Assembly: GCF_023184515.1 (NCBI RefSeq)
Contig: NZ_JAAHBP010000001.1
Coordinates: 186,001-250,000 of the forward strand
Origin: Streptomyces sp. D2-8
Lineage (GTDB): Bacteria; Actinomycetota; Actinomycetes; Streptomycetales; Streptomycetaceae
Direction: 5' to 3'
Length of the DNA: 64,000 nt
The notes beneath the pieces were generated by a model, which was given only the letters and a program-made list of their open reading frames with translations, had not been told where the DNA came from and searched no databases. This document shows, one piece after another, positions 10,152-19,228 of the stretch. Position numbers and translations under genes: made by a program. The stretch's first letter is position 1, and each line of letters begins with the position of its first letter.

Positions 10152-10645
10152 GCAAGGCCAACTCCGGCCGGGCCGCCGCGCTCGTGGCGGTCTGCCTGGC
10201 GGTGGCCTTGAGCAGTGGCTGCACGGCGGACGACTCACCGCGGGCGAACTCGGCTGGTGCCACGGCCCGGCAGAGCACGCCGTCCGCACAGTCCGGAGCC
10301 CCCACGGACCGGGCCGAGCACATCGACGGCGAGACGGTGACCAAGGCGCCGCAGGTCGTCGACGGCGAAGTGATCACCTCGGTGGCGGACGCCCGCGGGA
10401 ACCGGGCCGTGCCGCTGGACGGCGGGGTGCGAAGCGGGCCGGTCTCCATCGCCGTGAACTGCCAGGGCAAGGGCACGCTGAAGGTGGAACTGAAGCCGGT
10501 GGGGCTGAACTTCCCGCTGGAGTGCGTCGCCGGTGAGGTGAGCAGTACCTACAACCAGATTGCCCTGAAGAAGGGGCGCAAGGATGCCGTGCTTCAGGTG
10601 ACCGCGGGTTCCGGGGTCCGGTGGGCGCTGTCCGTCGGGCAGTGA
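10139..10645 (+). CDS. Lipoprotein overlapping the upstream secreted-protein gene
   Basis: About 168 residues from GTG 10139, overlapping the previous gene by 13 bases, which implies translational coupling. A signal peptide (ALVAVCLAVALSSGC) ends in a plausible lipobox, LSSGC. The mature part has a Ser/Thr/Ala-rich spacer, then a small beta-rich domain with two cysteines in the VNCQGKGTLKVEL and FPLECVAGEV segments. The domain is not recognised. The pairing suggests that the exported upstream protein and this surface-anchored protein act together. Confidence 0.75.
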   Translation: MGELSKANSGRAAALVAVCLAVALSSGCTADDSPRANSAGATARQSTPSAQSGAPTDRAEHIDGETVTKAPQVVDGEVITSVADARGNRAVPLDGGVRSGPVSIAVNCQGKGTLKVELKPVGLNFPLECVAGEVSSTYNQIALKKGRKDAVLQVTAGSGVRWALSVGQ

Positions 10646-10665
10646 GCAGGGCGCCTGCGCGAAGC

Positions 10666-10735
10666 GTCCCCGCGCGCACAGGGGGGCGCGGGGACAGGTG
10701 AGGGGCGGGTGCCGCAGGGGAGCACCCGCCCCTCA
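10666..10735. terminator. Two tandem hairpins between convergent genes
   Basis: The first hairpin pairs GTCCCCGCGC (10666-10675) with GCGCGGGGAC (10686-10695). The second pairs the 14-base arms 10699-10712 and 10722-10735. They separate the lipoprotein (+) from the subtilase (-). Confidence 0.75.
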
Positions 10736-10755
10736 TCGCGTGGCAGGGGTCGCCG

Positions 10756-13700
10756 TCAGCCGGTGACCTTCTCGATGACGACCGTGCCCAGGCCCGCCGC
10801 GCTGCCGCGGGCGTTGACCAGCCTGACCTCGCCGAAGAACTGACGGCCCGCCGGACCGGCCGTCTTGACCAGCACGTCGGCGGTGACCTTGGCGGAGGTG
10901 CCGCTGGGCAGGGCGACCGTGGTGCCGGGGGCGACGTTCACCGAGCCCAGGGCGGAGGTGAAGTAGACGTCCTTGTAGGCGTACTCCGTCGAACCGGACG
11001 GCACGCTGTAGCCCTCCACCCGGATCGTGTAGGTGCCGGCGGCGGGCTTGTCCAGACGGACGGACTCCTCCGAGTCCCCGTCCGCGGACTGACCGACCGT
11101 CACCCCGTCCTTGACCACGAACAGGTCGAGGTCCGCTCCCTGGTCGGAGACCTTGCCGATGGAGACGTCCAGCCGTTCCGCGCCCGCCGGCACCTCGACC
11201 GTCGTCGTCCGCACCTGCTGGTGGCCGATGCTCGGCGTGCCGAGCGCGGCCGAACCCAGCGAGCCGCCCTCCAGCTTGCCCTCCAGGGCCGCGAAGTCGT
11301 TGGTCACGGTCCACGTGGCGGCGGCCGGAGTGCCGGGCTTAGCCTCGGGAACGGTGGTCACCGCCGGGTCGAAGGCGGTGCCGAGAACCGACACGTCCAG
11401 CTTGAAGGGGTTGTCGAGCTCGGGGGAGGTGCGCCGCGACTCGATCTCGATCTCCCAGACGCCCGGCTGCGGATCGGTGTAGGTCCGCAGGTCGGGACGG
11501 CAGGTGTTGGGGTCGGACGGCAGCGAGTAGTGCGGGTAGCAGTAGATCGTCGCCGAGTCCTCGACGGGAAGGCCCGCCGGCTGCAGGGAGATGAACCGCG
11601 TCTGGCTCTTCTCCTTCAGACCGCCGAGCGCCACCTCCAGCGTCTTCGCACCCTGGGGGACCGTGACGAAGTACGACACGTTGCTGTTGCGCTGCACCGA
11701 GGAGGAGGCGCTGAACGAGTAGGAGGGCTTCGCCAGTTGGTGCGCCACGACGACGGTGGTGAGGATCTGCTGGTCCACGCCCTCGGTGCGCTCGTCGTCC
11801 ACCTCGAGGATGGCGCTGTGCACGCCCCCGGTCTTCGCCCGGGCCTGGACCTTGACGGTGACCGGCTTGTTCAGCGGCAGCACGACGTCGTCGTCGCCGG
11901 GGAGCCGGAAGGTGCCGTCGTTGTTCTTCCACTCCAGCTCGTGCCGCAGCGGGCGGTCGGGGCCGGTGGTACGGGTGATGGTCACCTCGTATGTCTTCCT
12001 CTGGCCGGCCTTGAGACCGCCCTCGCGGTCGTAGAGGCCGGTGCCGAAGCCGGGCTCCTTCAGGGAACCGTCGAGCGCGGTGTCGACCGGGGCCTTCACC
12101 GTGTAGCCGTGGGCGGTGGCGCCGTCCTTGATGGCGTCCCAGGCCTGCACGATGCGGATCAGACCGGCGCCCTGCTCGTGCGCCTGCACGCCCTTGATCT
12201 GACGGGCGGTGCTGGTGAGCGCGGTGCGCAGGGTGAGCGGGGACAGGTCGATCTTCCGCTGCTTGGCGGCGGACAACAGCAGTGCGCTGGCGCCGGCGGC
12301 CTGCGGGGAGGACATCGAGGTGCCCTGGAGCATGCCGTAGCCGGGCGGCAGGGAGTAGCCGGCCTCGGCAACCGGGGCGCCGGGCGCCCAGGTCTGGATG
12401 GTGTTGACGGCCGCACCCGGCGCCGTGATGGTCGGGGCGAAGCCGCCGTCCTCGCGCGGGCCGCGCGAGGAGAACGGCATCATCGCGTACTTCTTGTCCA
12501 CCACCGAGCCGTAGTTGGCCGCCCAGGTCTCCCTGGAAGCGGCGGCGCCGACGGAGATGACCTTGTCCGCGAGGGCGGGGTCGCCGATGGTGTTGGTGCC
12601 GGGGCCGGAGTTGCCCGCGGAGATCACCAGCTGGACGCCGTACTCGTCGATGAGCCGCGTGTAGAGGCGGGCCCGGGCGTTGTTGCCGTCGTTCAGCGGC
12701 GGAAGCCCGCCGATGGACATGTTGACGATGTCGACGCCGCGCTTGGTGACGAGGTCGATCATGCCCTCGGTGAGTGCGACGTTGGTGCAGCCGCCGGTCC
12801 AGGAGCAGGCGCGGGACGAGACGAGCTTCGCGCCGGGGGCGGCGCCGTTCATCTTCCCGCCGAACAGACTGCGGGCGGCGGCGATACCGGCGACGTGCGT
12901 GCCGTGCCGGCCGGTGATGACGCCGATGCTGACGTAGTCCGCCTTGTCACCGGCCGGGTTGAAGGTGACGTCCTTGCGGATCTCGACCACGAAGGGGATG
13001 CGTTCGGCGATCGGCGTGTTCGGGTCGTCCGTGCCGAAGTAGCCGATCTGGTAGCCGTCCTTGTACGGCTTCATCGCCTCGTTGTCGGTGAAGTCACCGT
13101 CGTTGTCGAGGTCCACCCGGACCGTGCCGGCGGCCTGGTCGTACAGCACGCCCCAGGCGTCCGTCTTGTCGCCGTCCCTGTTCAGGTCGCCGGCCACGTC
13201 GCCGCCCGCGGCCGCCGATTCCGCGAACGTCCGGAACTGGAACGAGCCCGCGGGTGCCTTCCAGGTGCGCCCCCCGGTGGTGAACACCGGACCGGTCACC
13301 GAGCCGGTCATCTGAAGCCACGTTCCGTCCCGGTCGGACACCGGGTCGGTGGCCGTCACCCAGTCGACGATCTTGCGCTCGCCGGTGGTGGTCTTCTGCA
13401 GCGCGGGATGGGCGATGTCGACACCGGAGTCCAGGATGCCGATGGTCACGCCGCGTCCGTCGTACTTCGGGTGGTCCTCCACGAAGGAGACGGCACCCGT
13501 CTCGAAGGACGGGTTGTACGGGTTGGTGGCCGGGGTGTTCTTGTCGGGTGCCGCGTATCCCGCTCCCGCCGCCGCGGTACCGCCGGAGTTCTTGCCGCCC
13601 GGGGCCGGGTCGTCCAGTGCGATCTCTTCCTTGAGGTCGATAGCCTGGACGGAGGGGAGCTTCTGTGTCGACTCGATGGCCTTGTCGGCCCGGCTGGTGG

Positions 13701-14061
13701 GGACGGTGACCCGAACATAGCCGAGCCGGTCGATGCTCTTGCCGACGAGCGCGCCGCCGACCGCGTCCAGCTGCCCGGCCACCTGCTCGGTCTTCCCGGG
13801 CGCGGTGGCGATCATCATCGTGACGGACTTGTCGCCGTCGGCCTTGGCCTCCGCGAGCAGCTCCGCGTCGTCCGAACCGAGCTTGGCGTGCGCGGACTTG
13901 ACGCCCGGGTCGGCCGGGGCGTCCGCGCCCGGACCGTCGGCGGAGAAGGCCATCGGGATCGGACCGGCCGCGGAGAGCGCGGCGACGAGACCGGCAGCCA
14001 CGGCGATGCGTGCCACACGTCTCGGGCCCGATATCTGATCGCGCGGGGTGGGAGGGGTCAT
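10756..14061 (-). CDS. Large secreted S8 subtilisin-like peptidase
   Basis: 1101 residues from ATG 14061, chosen because AAGGG lies at proper spacing. It has a signal peptide, then an inhibitor-like propeptide (about 60-145). The catalytic triad is Asp211 (GILDSGVD), His389 (GRHGTHVAG) and Ser582 (GTSMSSP), with oxyanion Asn484 (SAGNSG). About 130 extra residues separate Asp and His, containing a DLNRDGDKTD-like metal-binding loop. The C-terminal half holds beta-rich domains, including a pre-peptidase C-terminal-type segment (DLDLFVVKDG) near 955-1045. It is probably an extracellular protease in nutrient acquisition or development. The gene is monocistronic. Confidence 0.93.
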   Translation of the reverse strand: MTPPTPRDQISGPRRVARIAVAAGLVAALSAAGPIPMAFSADGPGADAPADPGVKSAHAKLGSDDAELLAEAKADGDKSVTMMIATAPGKTEQVAGQLDAVGGALVGKSIDRLGYVRVTVPTSRADKAIESTQKLPSVQAIDLKEEIALDDPAPGGKNSGGTAAAGAGYAAPDKNTPATNPYNPSFETGAVSFVEDHPKYDGRGVTIGILDSGVDIAHPALQKTTTGERKIVDWVTATDPVSDRDGTWLQMTGSVTGPVFTTGGRTWKAPAGSFQFRTFAESAAAGGDVAGDLNRDGDKTDAWGVLYDQAAGTVRVDLDNDGDFTDNEAMKPYKDGYQIGYFGTDDPNTPIAERIPFVVEIRKDVTFNPAGDKADYVSIGVITGRHGTHVAGIAAARSLFGGKMNGAAPGAKLVSSRACSWTGGCTNVALTEGMIDLVTKRGVDIVNMSIGGLPPLNDGNNARARLYTRLIDEYGVQLVISAGNSGPGTNTIGDPALADKVISVGAAASRETWAANYGSVVDKKYAMMPFSSRGPREDGGFAPTITAPGAAVNTIQTWAPGAPVAEAGYSLPPGYGMLQGTSMSSPQAAGASALLLSAAKQRKIDLSPLTLRTALTSTARQIKGVQAHEQGAGLIRIVQAWDAIKDGATAHGYTVKAPVDTALDGSLKEPGFGTGLYDREGGLKAGQRKTYEVTITRTTGPDRPLRHELEWKNNDGTFRLPGDDDVVLPLNKPVTVKVQARAKTGGVHSAILEVDDERTEGVDQQILTTVVVAHQLAKPSYSFSASSSVQRNSNVSYFVTVPQGAKTLEVALGGLKEKSQTRFISLQPAGLPVEDSATIYCYPHYSLPSDPNTCRPDLRTYTDPQPGVWEIEIESRRTSPELDNPFKLDVSVLGTAFDPAVTTVPEAKPGTPAAATWTVTNDFAALEGKLEGGSLGSAALGTPSIGHQQVRTTTVEVPAGAERLDVSIGKVSDQGADLDLFVVKDGVTVGQSADGDSEESVRLDKPAAGTYTIRVEGYSVPSGSTEYAYKDVYFTSALGSVNVAPGTTVALPSGTSAKVTADVLVKTAGPAGRQFFGEVRLVNARGSAAGLGTVVIEKVTG

Positions 14062-14285
14062 CGGCATCCCTTGTAGGTAAAGGAACGAGCGGGAAGCGAC
14101 CGGGACTGATCGGTCCTGGTAGCAGACGGTCCGAACGGCAAGCCCGGACGATCGCACAGCCTTACGCAAGGGGAAGTTCTTTGGGGAGGGTTGACCGAAA
14201 CGAAATGGATGTATGGGGAAAACCCGCGATGCGATTTGTGAGCATCAGTCCCGAAGGTGACGAAGAAATCGGTTAACGTCCCGGA

Positions 14286-14744
14286 GTGCGAAGGAAGTTG
14301 AGGGTGGCGGCCTACGCCATATGCGTCCGGGACGGACAGATCCTCCTCGCCCGCTCGCCCGCCCGGGACGGCACGCCCGAGTGGGTCCTGCCGGGCGGCG
14401 GCATGGAGCACGGCGAGGATCCCTACGACACCGTGGTGCGGGAGGTGGAGGAGGAGACCGGGTACCGCATCGAGGTGACCGGGCTGCTCGGTGTGAACTC
14501 CTCGCAGCGCGTCTTCCGCGACGGCTTCAGACGCCCCGTCGACCATCACGGCGTCCGGTTCGTCTACGAGGGCCGGATCATCGGCGGTGAACTGCGCAAC
14601 GAGGTGAACGGCTCCACCGACCTCGCCGCCTGGCAGGACCTGGACACGGTGCCCGGGCTGGTGCGGATCTCGATGGTGGACATCGCCCTGCGGATGTGGC
14701 GCGAACGCCCGGTCACCGGACGGCTGGCCGACGCCCTGGAGTAG
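14286..14744 (+). CDS. NUDIX hydrolase
   Basis: 152 residues with a complete NUDIX box (GGGMEHGEDPYDTVVREV followed by EEETGY, about residues 37-60), which binds the metal for hydrolysing a nucleoside diphosphate linked to another group. The substrate is not readable. The start is GTG 14286. It is preceded by 224 bases of relatively AT-rich intergenic DNA shared with the divergent subtilase gene. It has no partner downstream. Confidence 0.9.
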   Translation: MRRKLRVAAYAICVRDGQILLARSPARDGTPEWVLPGGGMEHGEDPYDTVVREVEEETGYRIEVTGLLGVNSSQRVFRDGFRRPVDHHGVRFVYEGRIIGGELRNEVNGSTDLAAWQDLDTVPGLVRISMVDIALRMWRERPVTGRLADALE

Positions 14745-14865
14745 GTGCACTACCCCGGAAGATGAACGCCGCGTGACCGGCTCCGGGCGGTATCCGGAGC
14801 AGGCGGCGACGCGCAGGGTAGTCCAAGATCCACGTTCGGTGATCGGCGCTGCGCGTTGCCGCCTC

Positions 14866-14887
14866 GTTCACGCACAGGTCATCCCCG
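14866..14887 (+). promoter_or_regulatory. Candidate PHO box (PhoP operator)
   Basis: Two adjacent 11-base units, GTTCACGCACA and GGTCATCCCCG, fit the Streptomyces PhoP direct-repeat pattern G(G/T)TCAYYYR(G/C)(G/C) with few mismatches. The site lies 89 bases before a Tat-exported metallophosphoesterase, the kind of gene PhoP activates in phosphate limitation. The match is by eye. Confidence 0.5.
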
Positions 14888-14907
14888 GTGCCAACGATCC
14901 AGTACGA

Positions 14908-14936
14908 GCGGGGTGTTCACGACGTGAACGCCCCGC
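14908..14936. promoter_or_regulatory. 13-bp inverted repeat in the phosphoesterase leader
   Basis: GCGGGGTGTTCAC and GTGAACGCCCCGC (arms 14908-14920 and 14924-14936) pair with a single mismatch (a G-U pair in RNA) around GAC. It contains GTTCAC in both orientations, so it could be an additional PhoP-type site. A short 3-base loop makes it poor as a terminator. Confidence 0.45.
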
Positions 14937-14975
14937 GACCACTGCCGACGCGTTCGCACTCGGGGAGAGAAGCGC

Positions 14976-16733
14976 ATGTCGCGCACACGCTCAGTCGCCG
15001 GCTCCGGCCAGGGCATCCACCGTCGTTCCGTCCTCGCCGCCACCGGCGCGGTCGCCCTCTCCGGGGGCGTCGGCTACGCCCTGCGGCCCAGCGACAGCCA
15101 GGCCGCCACGGCCGAGGAGACCACGCAGGCCGTGGCCGCCTCCTCCCGCCGGGCCCCGGCCGCGCCGCTGGCCCCGTACACCAAGGGCACCACCGTGGCG
15201 TCCGTCGCCGCCCCGCGCGGCGGCTCCGGCTACCGGCGCCTGGGCGACGGGCCCGGCTGGCAGCGGGTCGTCCGCTCCGAGCTGGCCGCGCCCAAGTCCG
15301 GCCGCGCCGGCCGCCGTACCGCGCTCGCCGCCTTCGTGCAGCTCACCGACCTGCACATCATCGACGCCCAGCACCCGCTGCGCCTGGAGTACCTGCGCTC
15401 GGCCGACATCCACGCCTGGCGGCCGCACGAGGCTCTGACCGTGCAGGGCGCGATCGCGCTCGTGGAGCGGATCAACGCACTGCGCGGCGCCCCCGTCACC
15501 GGCACCCCGCTGCACTTCGCCATGACCACCGGCGACAACACGGACAACAACGCCAAGTCCGAGCTGGAGTGGTATCTGAAGATCATGAGCGGCGGGCGCA
15601 TCACCCCCAACACCGGCGACCCGCGCCGGTACGAGGGCGTCCAGAACAGCGGCCTCAAGCAGTACTGGCAGCCCGACGCCGCCGTCCGCGACAGCGACAA
15701 GCAGGCCGGCTTCCCGCACCTCGACGGCTTCCTGAAGGCCGCCATCCGGGAGGTCCGCAGCCCCGGCCTCAACCTGCCCTGGTACTCGACCGTCGGCAAC
15801 CACGACTCCCTGCCGATGGGCTGCTACGCCTCGCACGGCGACTCGTACCTCACCGAACTGGCCGTCGGCGGCAAGAAGCTGATGAACGTGACCGCGGCCG
15901 AGGCGCAGCAGCTGCAGGCACAGATCAAGAAGGCCCGCGACCCCCAGGGCGTCGGCTACCACGACTTCCTCAAGTCCCACGCCCGCTCCATGCGTTCGGT
16001 CACCCCCGACGAGAAGCGCGCGCCCTTCACGCAGGCCGAGTACCTCCGGGCGCACCTGGACCCGGCCCACCGCGGCGTCGGCCCGGCAGGCCACGGCTAC
16101 TCCGCCGCCAACCTGGACGCGGGCACCCAGTACTACGCCTTCCGCATCTCCGACGACGTCATCGGCATCAGCCTGGACACCACCGACGCCGGCGGCCACT
16201 ACGAGGGGTCCATCGGCACGGCCCAGCTGAAGTGGCTCGACAAGACGCTGCGGGACAACAAGGACTCCTACGCGGTGATCTTCAGCCATCACACCAGCAA
16301 GACGATGACGAACCTCCGCAGCGACCCGGCGAGGCCCGGCGAGCGCCGCCACAACGGCCAGGAGGTCCTCGCCCTGCTCGGCAACCACCCCAGGGTGCTC
16401 GCCTGGGTGAACGGCCACATCCACAAGAACGTCATCACCCCGCACGCCATGGCGAGCGGCGGCTCCTTCTGGGAGATCTCCACCGCCTCCCACGTCGACT
16501 TCCCGCAGCTGGCCCGGGTGATCGAGCTGACCGACAACAAGGACGGCACGATCTCCCTGTTCACGACCCTGGTGGAGTCCTCGGCCCCGCACCGCACGGA
16601 CTTCTCCGACCTCTCCCAGACCGGCCTCGCCGCCCTCTACCGCGAGCTGTCCCTCAACGCCCCCGGCGCACGCACGACCCTGGCCGGCGACCGGAAGGAC
16701 CGCAACACGGAGCTGGTGCTCAAGAAGGGCTGA
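14976..16733 (+). CDS. Tat-exported metallophosphoesterase (TIGR03767-like)
   Basis: 585 residues. The twin-arginine signal HRRSVLAATG with a hydrophobic stretch predicts Tat export. The calcineurin-type bimetal site is complete: Asp125/His127 (LTDLH), GDN (186-188), GNHD (274-277), a later HH pair (FSHHTS) and GHIH near 460. It probably releases phosphate from extracellular organic phosphates. GGGGAG precedes the ATG. The PHO box upstream suggests induction by phosphate starvation. It resembles the actinobacterial family annotated TIGR03767; the natural substrate is unknown. Confidence 0.9.
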   Translation: MSRTRSVAGSGQGIHRRSVLAATGAVALSGGVGYALRPSDSQAATAEETTQAVAASSRRAPAAPLAPYTKGTTVASVAAPRGGSGYRRLGDGPGWQRVVRSELAAPKSGRAGRRTALAAFVQLTDLHIIDAQHPLRLEYLRSADIHAWRPHEALTVQGAIALVERINALRGAPVTGTPLHFAMTTGDNTDNNAKSELEWYLKIMSGGRITPNTGDPRRYEGVQNSGLKQYWQPDAAVRDSDKQAGFPHLDGFLKAAIREVRSPGLNLPWYSTVGNHDSLPMGCYASHGDSYLTELAVGGKKLMNVTAAEAQQLQAQIKKARDPQGVGYHDFLKSHARSMRSVTPDEKRAPFTQAEYLRAHLDPAHRGVGPAGHGYSAANLDAGTQYYAFRISDDVIGISLDTTDAGGHYEGSIGTAQLKWLDKTLRDNKDSYAVIFSHHTSKTMTNLRSDPARPGERRHNGQEVLALLGNHPRVLAWVNGHIHKNVITPHAMASGGSFWEISTASHVDFPQLARVIELTDNKDGTISLFTTLVESSAPHRTDFSDLSQTGLAALYRELSLNAPGARTTLAGDRKDRNTELVLKKG

Positions 16734-16829
16734 ATCGCACTCAACTGCCGCAAGCTGCATCAACCTTCTCGTCCGCACTCCGGGTCTGTCCCCCCGACGA
16801 GCTCAAGCCCGAGCGAGATGGGGGAAGAA

Positions 16830-17960
16830 ATGACCATACGTGCGACCGTGATCGCGGCGACCGCGGCAGCGCTGACGGTGGCTCTGGCGGCACCAGCGGT
16901 CGCCGCGCCCGACAGGGCCGGTCACGAGGCCACCCGCAAAGCCATGCGGGCCGCGGTCGAGGCCGGTGTCCCCGGCGTGACGGCGACCGTGAAGGACGGG
17001 CACGGCAGTTGGTCGGCCACCGCGGGAGTCGGCAACCTCAAGACGGGGAAGCCGCGCTCGGAGCAGGACCGCTACCGCGTGGGCAGTATCACCAAGACCT
17101 TCGTGGCCACGGTACTGCTCCAACTGGAGGCGGAGGGGCGGCTGTCGCTGGACGACACGGTGGACACGTGGCTGCCGGGCGTGGTCGAGGGCAACGGCCA
17201 CGACGGCACGCGCGTCACCCTGCGCCAACTCCTCAACCACACCAGCGGCGTCTTCAACTACACGGCGGACGACGACTTCGGCCGTACGTACTTCCTGAAG
17301 GACGGCTTCTTCGAGCACCGCTACGACACGCTGACACCCCAAGAGCTGGTGGCTGTCGCCATGGCCCACAAGCCGGACTTCGAGCCGGGAACATCCTGGA
17401 ACTACTCCAACACCAACTACGTCCTGGCCGGGATGGTGATCGAGAAGGCCACGGGCCGCCCGTACGGCGCGGAGATCCGCGACCGCGTCGTCAAGCCGCT
17501 GCACCTGACCGCCACGTCGGTCCCCGGTACGAAGGCGACCGTCCCGCGGCCCAGCAGCCGCGCGTACGGCAAACTCGCCGAGACGGCGACGGGTCCGACG
17601 TACGACGTCACGAAGCTCAACCCGTCCCTCGCCTACGCGGCCGGCGAGATGATCTCCGACTCGGCCGACCTGAACCGCTTCTACACGGCCCTGCTCCGAG
17701 GCAGGCTTCTCCCGCCGAAGCAGCTGAAGGCGATGACCGACACGGTCCCGATGGACAAGACCAACGCCTACGGCCTCGGCCTGATGAAGACGAAGCTGAC
17801 CTGTGGAGTGACCGTCTGGGGCCATGGCGGCGGCATCCACGGCTCCGTCTCCGAGGCGGTCACGACGAAGGACGGCCGCCGGTCCCTCGCCTTCAATTTC
17901 AACGGCGACTGGTCGGGGGACACAGCGGCGGTCGTCGAAGCCGAGTTCTGCGGCCGGTAG
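16830..17960 (+). CDS. Secreted serine hydrolase (beta-lactamase class C / DD-peptidase family)
   Basis: 376 residues from ATG 16830, preferred over ATG 16818 because GGGGGAAG lies just before it. After a signal peptide (cleavage near AVAA-PD) the penicillin-binding fold is complete: SITK with nucleophile Ser86 and Lys89, YSN with Tyr192, and HGG near residue 340. Such proteins are D-alanyl-D-alanine carboxypeptidases, esterases or class C-like enzymes. Exported Streptomyces members are usually DD-peptidases, so a cell-wall role is likely but not proved. Confidence 0.9.
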   Translation: MTIRATVIAATAAALTVALAAPAVAAPDRAGHEATRKAMRAAVEAGVPGVTATVKDGHGSWSATAGVGNLKTGKPRSEQDRYRVGSITKTFVATVLLQLEAEGRLSLDDTVDTWLPGVVEGNGHDGTRVTLRQLLNHTSGVFNYTADDDFGRTYFLKDGFFEHRYDTLTPQELVAVAMAHKPDFEPGTSWNYSNTNYVLAGMVIEKATGRPYGAEIRDRVVKPLHLTATSVPGTKATVPRPSSRAYGKLAETATGPTYDVTKLNPSLAYAAGEMISDSADLNRFYTALLRGRLLPPKQLKAMTDTVPMDKTNAYGLGLMKTKLTCGVTVWGHGGGIHGSVSEAVTTKDGRRSLAFNFNGDWSGDTAAVVEAEFCGR

Positions 17961-17976
17961 CGGCTCCGCGACACGA

Positions 17977-18017
17977 GGAGGGGCCGCCGCCGGTGATGAG
18001 AACCCGGCAGCCCCTCC
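17977..18017. terminator. Hairpin between convergent genes
   Basis: GGAGGGGC (17977-17984) pairs with GCCCCTCC (18010-18017), and CCGCCGG/CCCGGC segments inside extend the stem imperfectly. It lies between the serine hydrolase (+) and the AbiEi-like gene (-). Confidence 0.6.
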
Positions 18018-18052
18018 ACCTCCCTCCTGGTCCGCCCCCTCCGGGTCCGCCA

Positions 18053-19093
18053 CTACCGGGGCAGAACCGCGACGTACGCGGCCGGTTCGCGGTCGGCCGC
18101 GGCCATCAGGGCCGTGCGGATCACCGTCGCCTGCTGCTCCGGGGAGTCGCGGAGCTTGCGGGGCGTGATGTGGACGACCGTGATGCCGAGGCGCTCCAAG
18201 TGCTCGCGCTTGCGGGCGTACTCGGACCACAGGGCGTCGTCGTCCTGCCGGGGCGCCCGGGTGTCGAGTTCCACCGCCACCGCATGGTCGGGCCAGTACG
18301 CGTCGAGGCCGCCGAGGTAGGGGCCGCCGGGCAGGCGCAGGTCGACGTTCCAGACCGGGTCGGGCAGGTCGTACGCGTGGACCATCCGGTACAGGCGGTC
18401 CTCCGCGCGTGCCCGGCCCTCGGCGAGCAGGGACTCCACCGCGTCCACGACGTGGGGGCGGCTCAGCAGCCGGGCCTGGTTCAGTTCGCGGACCACCGCC
18501 GTCGGGTCGCAGTGGGCGCCGCGCACCGCCTCCGTGAGCAGACGGCGGACGATGCCGGCGTCCGCGAGTCCGGCCACCGCGTCGGCCAGCGCGCGGGCGA
18601 CCGGAGCCACCGGTACCCCCGTGACCTGCTCGGGGGCGGGCATGACGGGCGTGCGGACGATGCGCGCGCAGCCCGTGGAGCGCAGCCGCCGCAGCCGTGG
18701 GACCAGGACGTCGATGGCGTCCAGGGACGGCAGCGGGGGAGTGGAGGAGAAGCCGTACAGCGTCAGCGCGGCCAGGCCCGTGATCACCGCCTCGGGGTGG
18801 GCGGGGGCGTGCGGCCGGCCCGCGTCGGGCTGGGCCGGTACCCCGGTGCCGCGCTCCCGCGCCGCGTACATCAGCACCGCGTGCAGCCGCTCCTCGCTGG
18901 TCGGCGGGCCCGGGTGGAGCAGGACGACGCCCGGGAGGAACTGCTGCCAGGGGCCGCCCGCGCGGCACTGCTCGTTCGTCTCGGCTGTGGAGACACCGTG
19001 CGAGCGGAGCTGGGCCGTCGTCATCACACGGGGGCGGCCACCGCCGGACACGTCGTGCAGGGGGCGGGGGGAGAGGGGGGTGTTGTGGGTCAT
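18053..19093 (-). CDS. AbiEi-like N-terminus fused to a DUF559/VSR-type nuclease fold
   Basis: 346 residues. The first about 130 residues (TTAQLRSHGVS, LPGVVLLHPG, ITGLAALTLYGF) match the winged-helix and following fold seen in AbiEi-type antitoxins. The C-terminal 110 residues (GLDAYWPDHAVAVELD, then YARKREHLERLGITVVHIT) look like a PD-(D/E)xK nuclease core related to very-short-patch repair and DUF559 proteins. The combination is common in actinobacteria and has no known role to my knowledge. No AbiEii toxin gene is next to it. The start is ambiguous; ATG 19093 has a weak ribosome site, and the frame is open to 19162. Confidence 0.75.
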   Translation of the reverse strand: MTHNTPLSPRPLHDVSGGGRPRVMTTAQLRSHGVSTAETNEQCRAGGPWQQFLPGVVLLHPGPPTSEERLHAVLMYAARERGTGVPAQPDAGRPHAPAHPEAVITGLAALTLYGFSSTPPLPSLDAIDVLVPRLRRLRSTGCARIVRTPVMPAPEQVTGVPVAPVARALADAVAGLADAGIVRRLLTEAVRGAHCDPTAVVRELNQARLLSRPHVVDAVESLLAEGRARAEDRLYRMVHAYDLPDPVWNVDLRLPGGPYLGGLDAYWPDHAVAVELDTRAPRQDDDALWSEYARKREHLERLGITVVHITPRKLRDSPEQQATVIRTALMAAADREPAAYVAVLPR

Positions 19094-19198
19094 GACCCGC
19101 AATTTCCCGCGCTCAGGCCCCCCTTGAACCGCTGTTACAGGTCCGTCGACAAACACGGACAACGCAGTACTAAAGGACGCATGTTCGGATGCCGAAAG

Positions 19199-19228
19199 CC
19201 CCTGGTCCGTTCGGGTGCGGACCAGGGG
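19199..19228. terminator. Terminator after the second pepN
   Basis: CCCCTGGTCCG (19199-19209) pairs perfectly with CGGACCAGGGG (19218-19228). In the minus direction it follows pepN copy 2 and is trailed by CTTTCGG, a common Streptomyces terminator pattern. Confidence 0.7.

Noticed and set aside
9441..19093. A possible biosynthetic gene cluster
   Set aside because: No synthase, precursor peptide with modifying enzymes, or tailoring set is present; the genes are separate units of secreted and housekeeping type.
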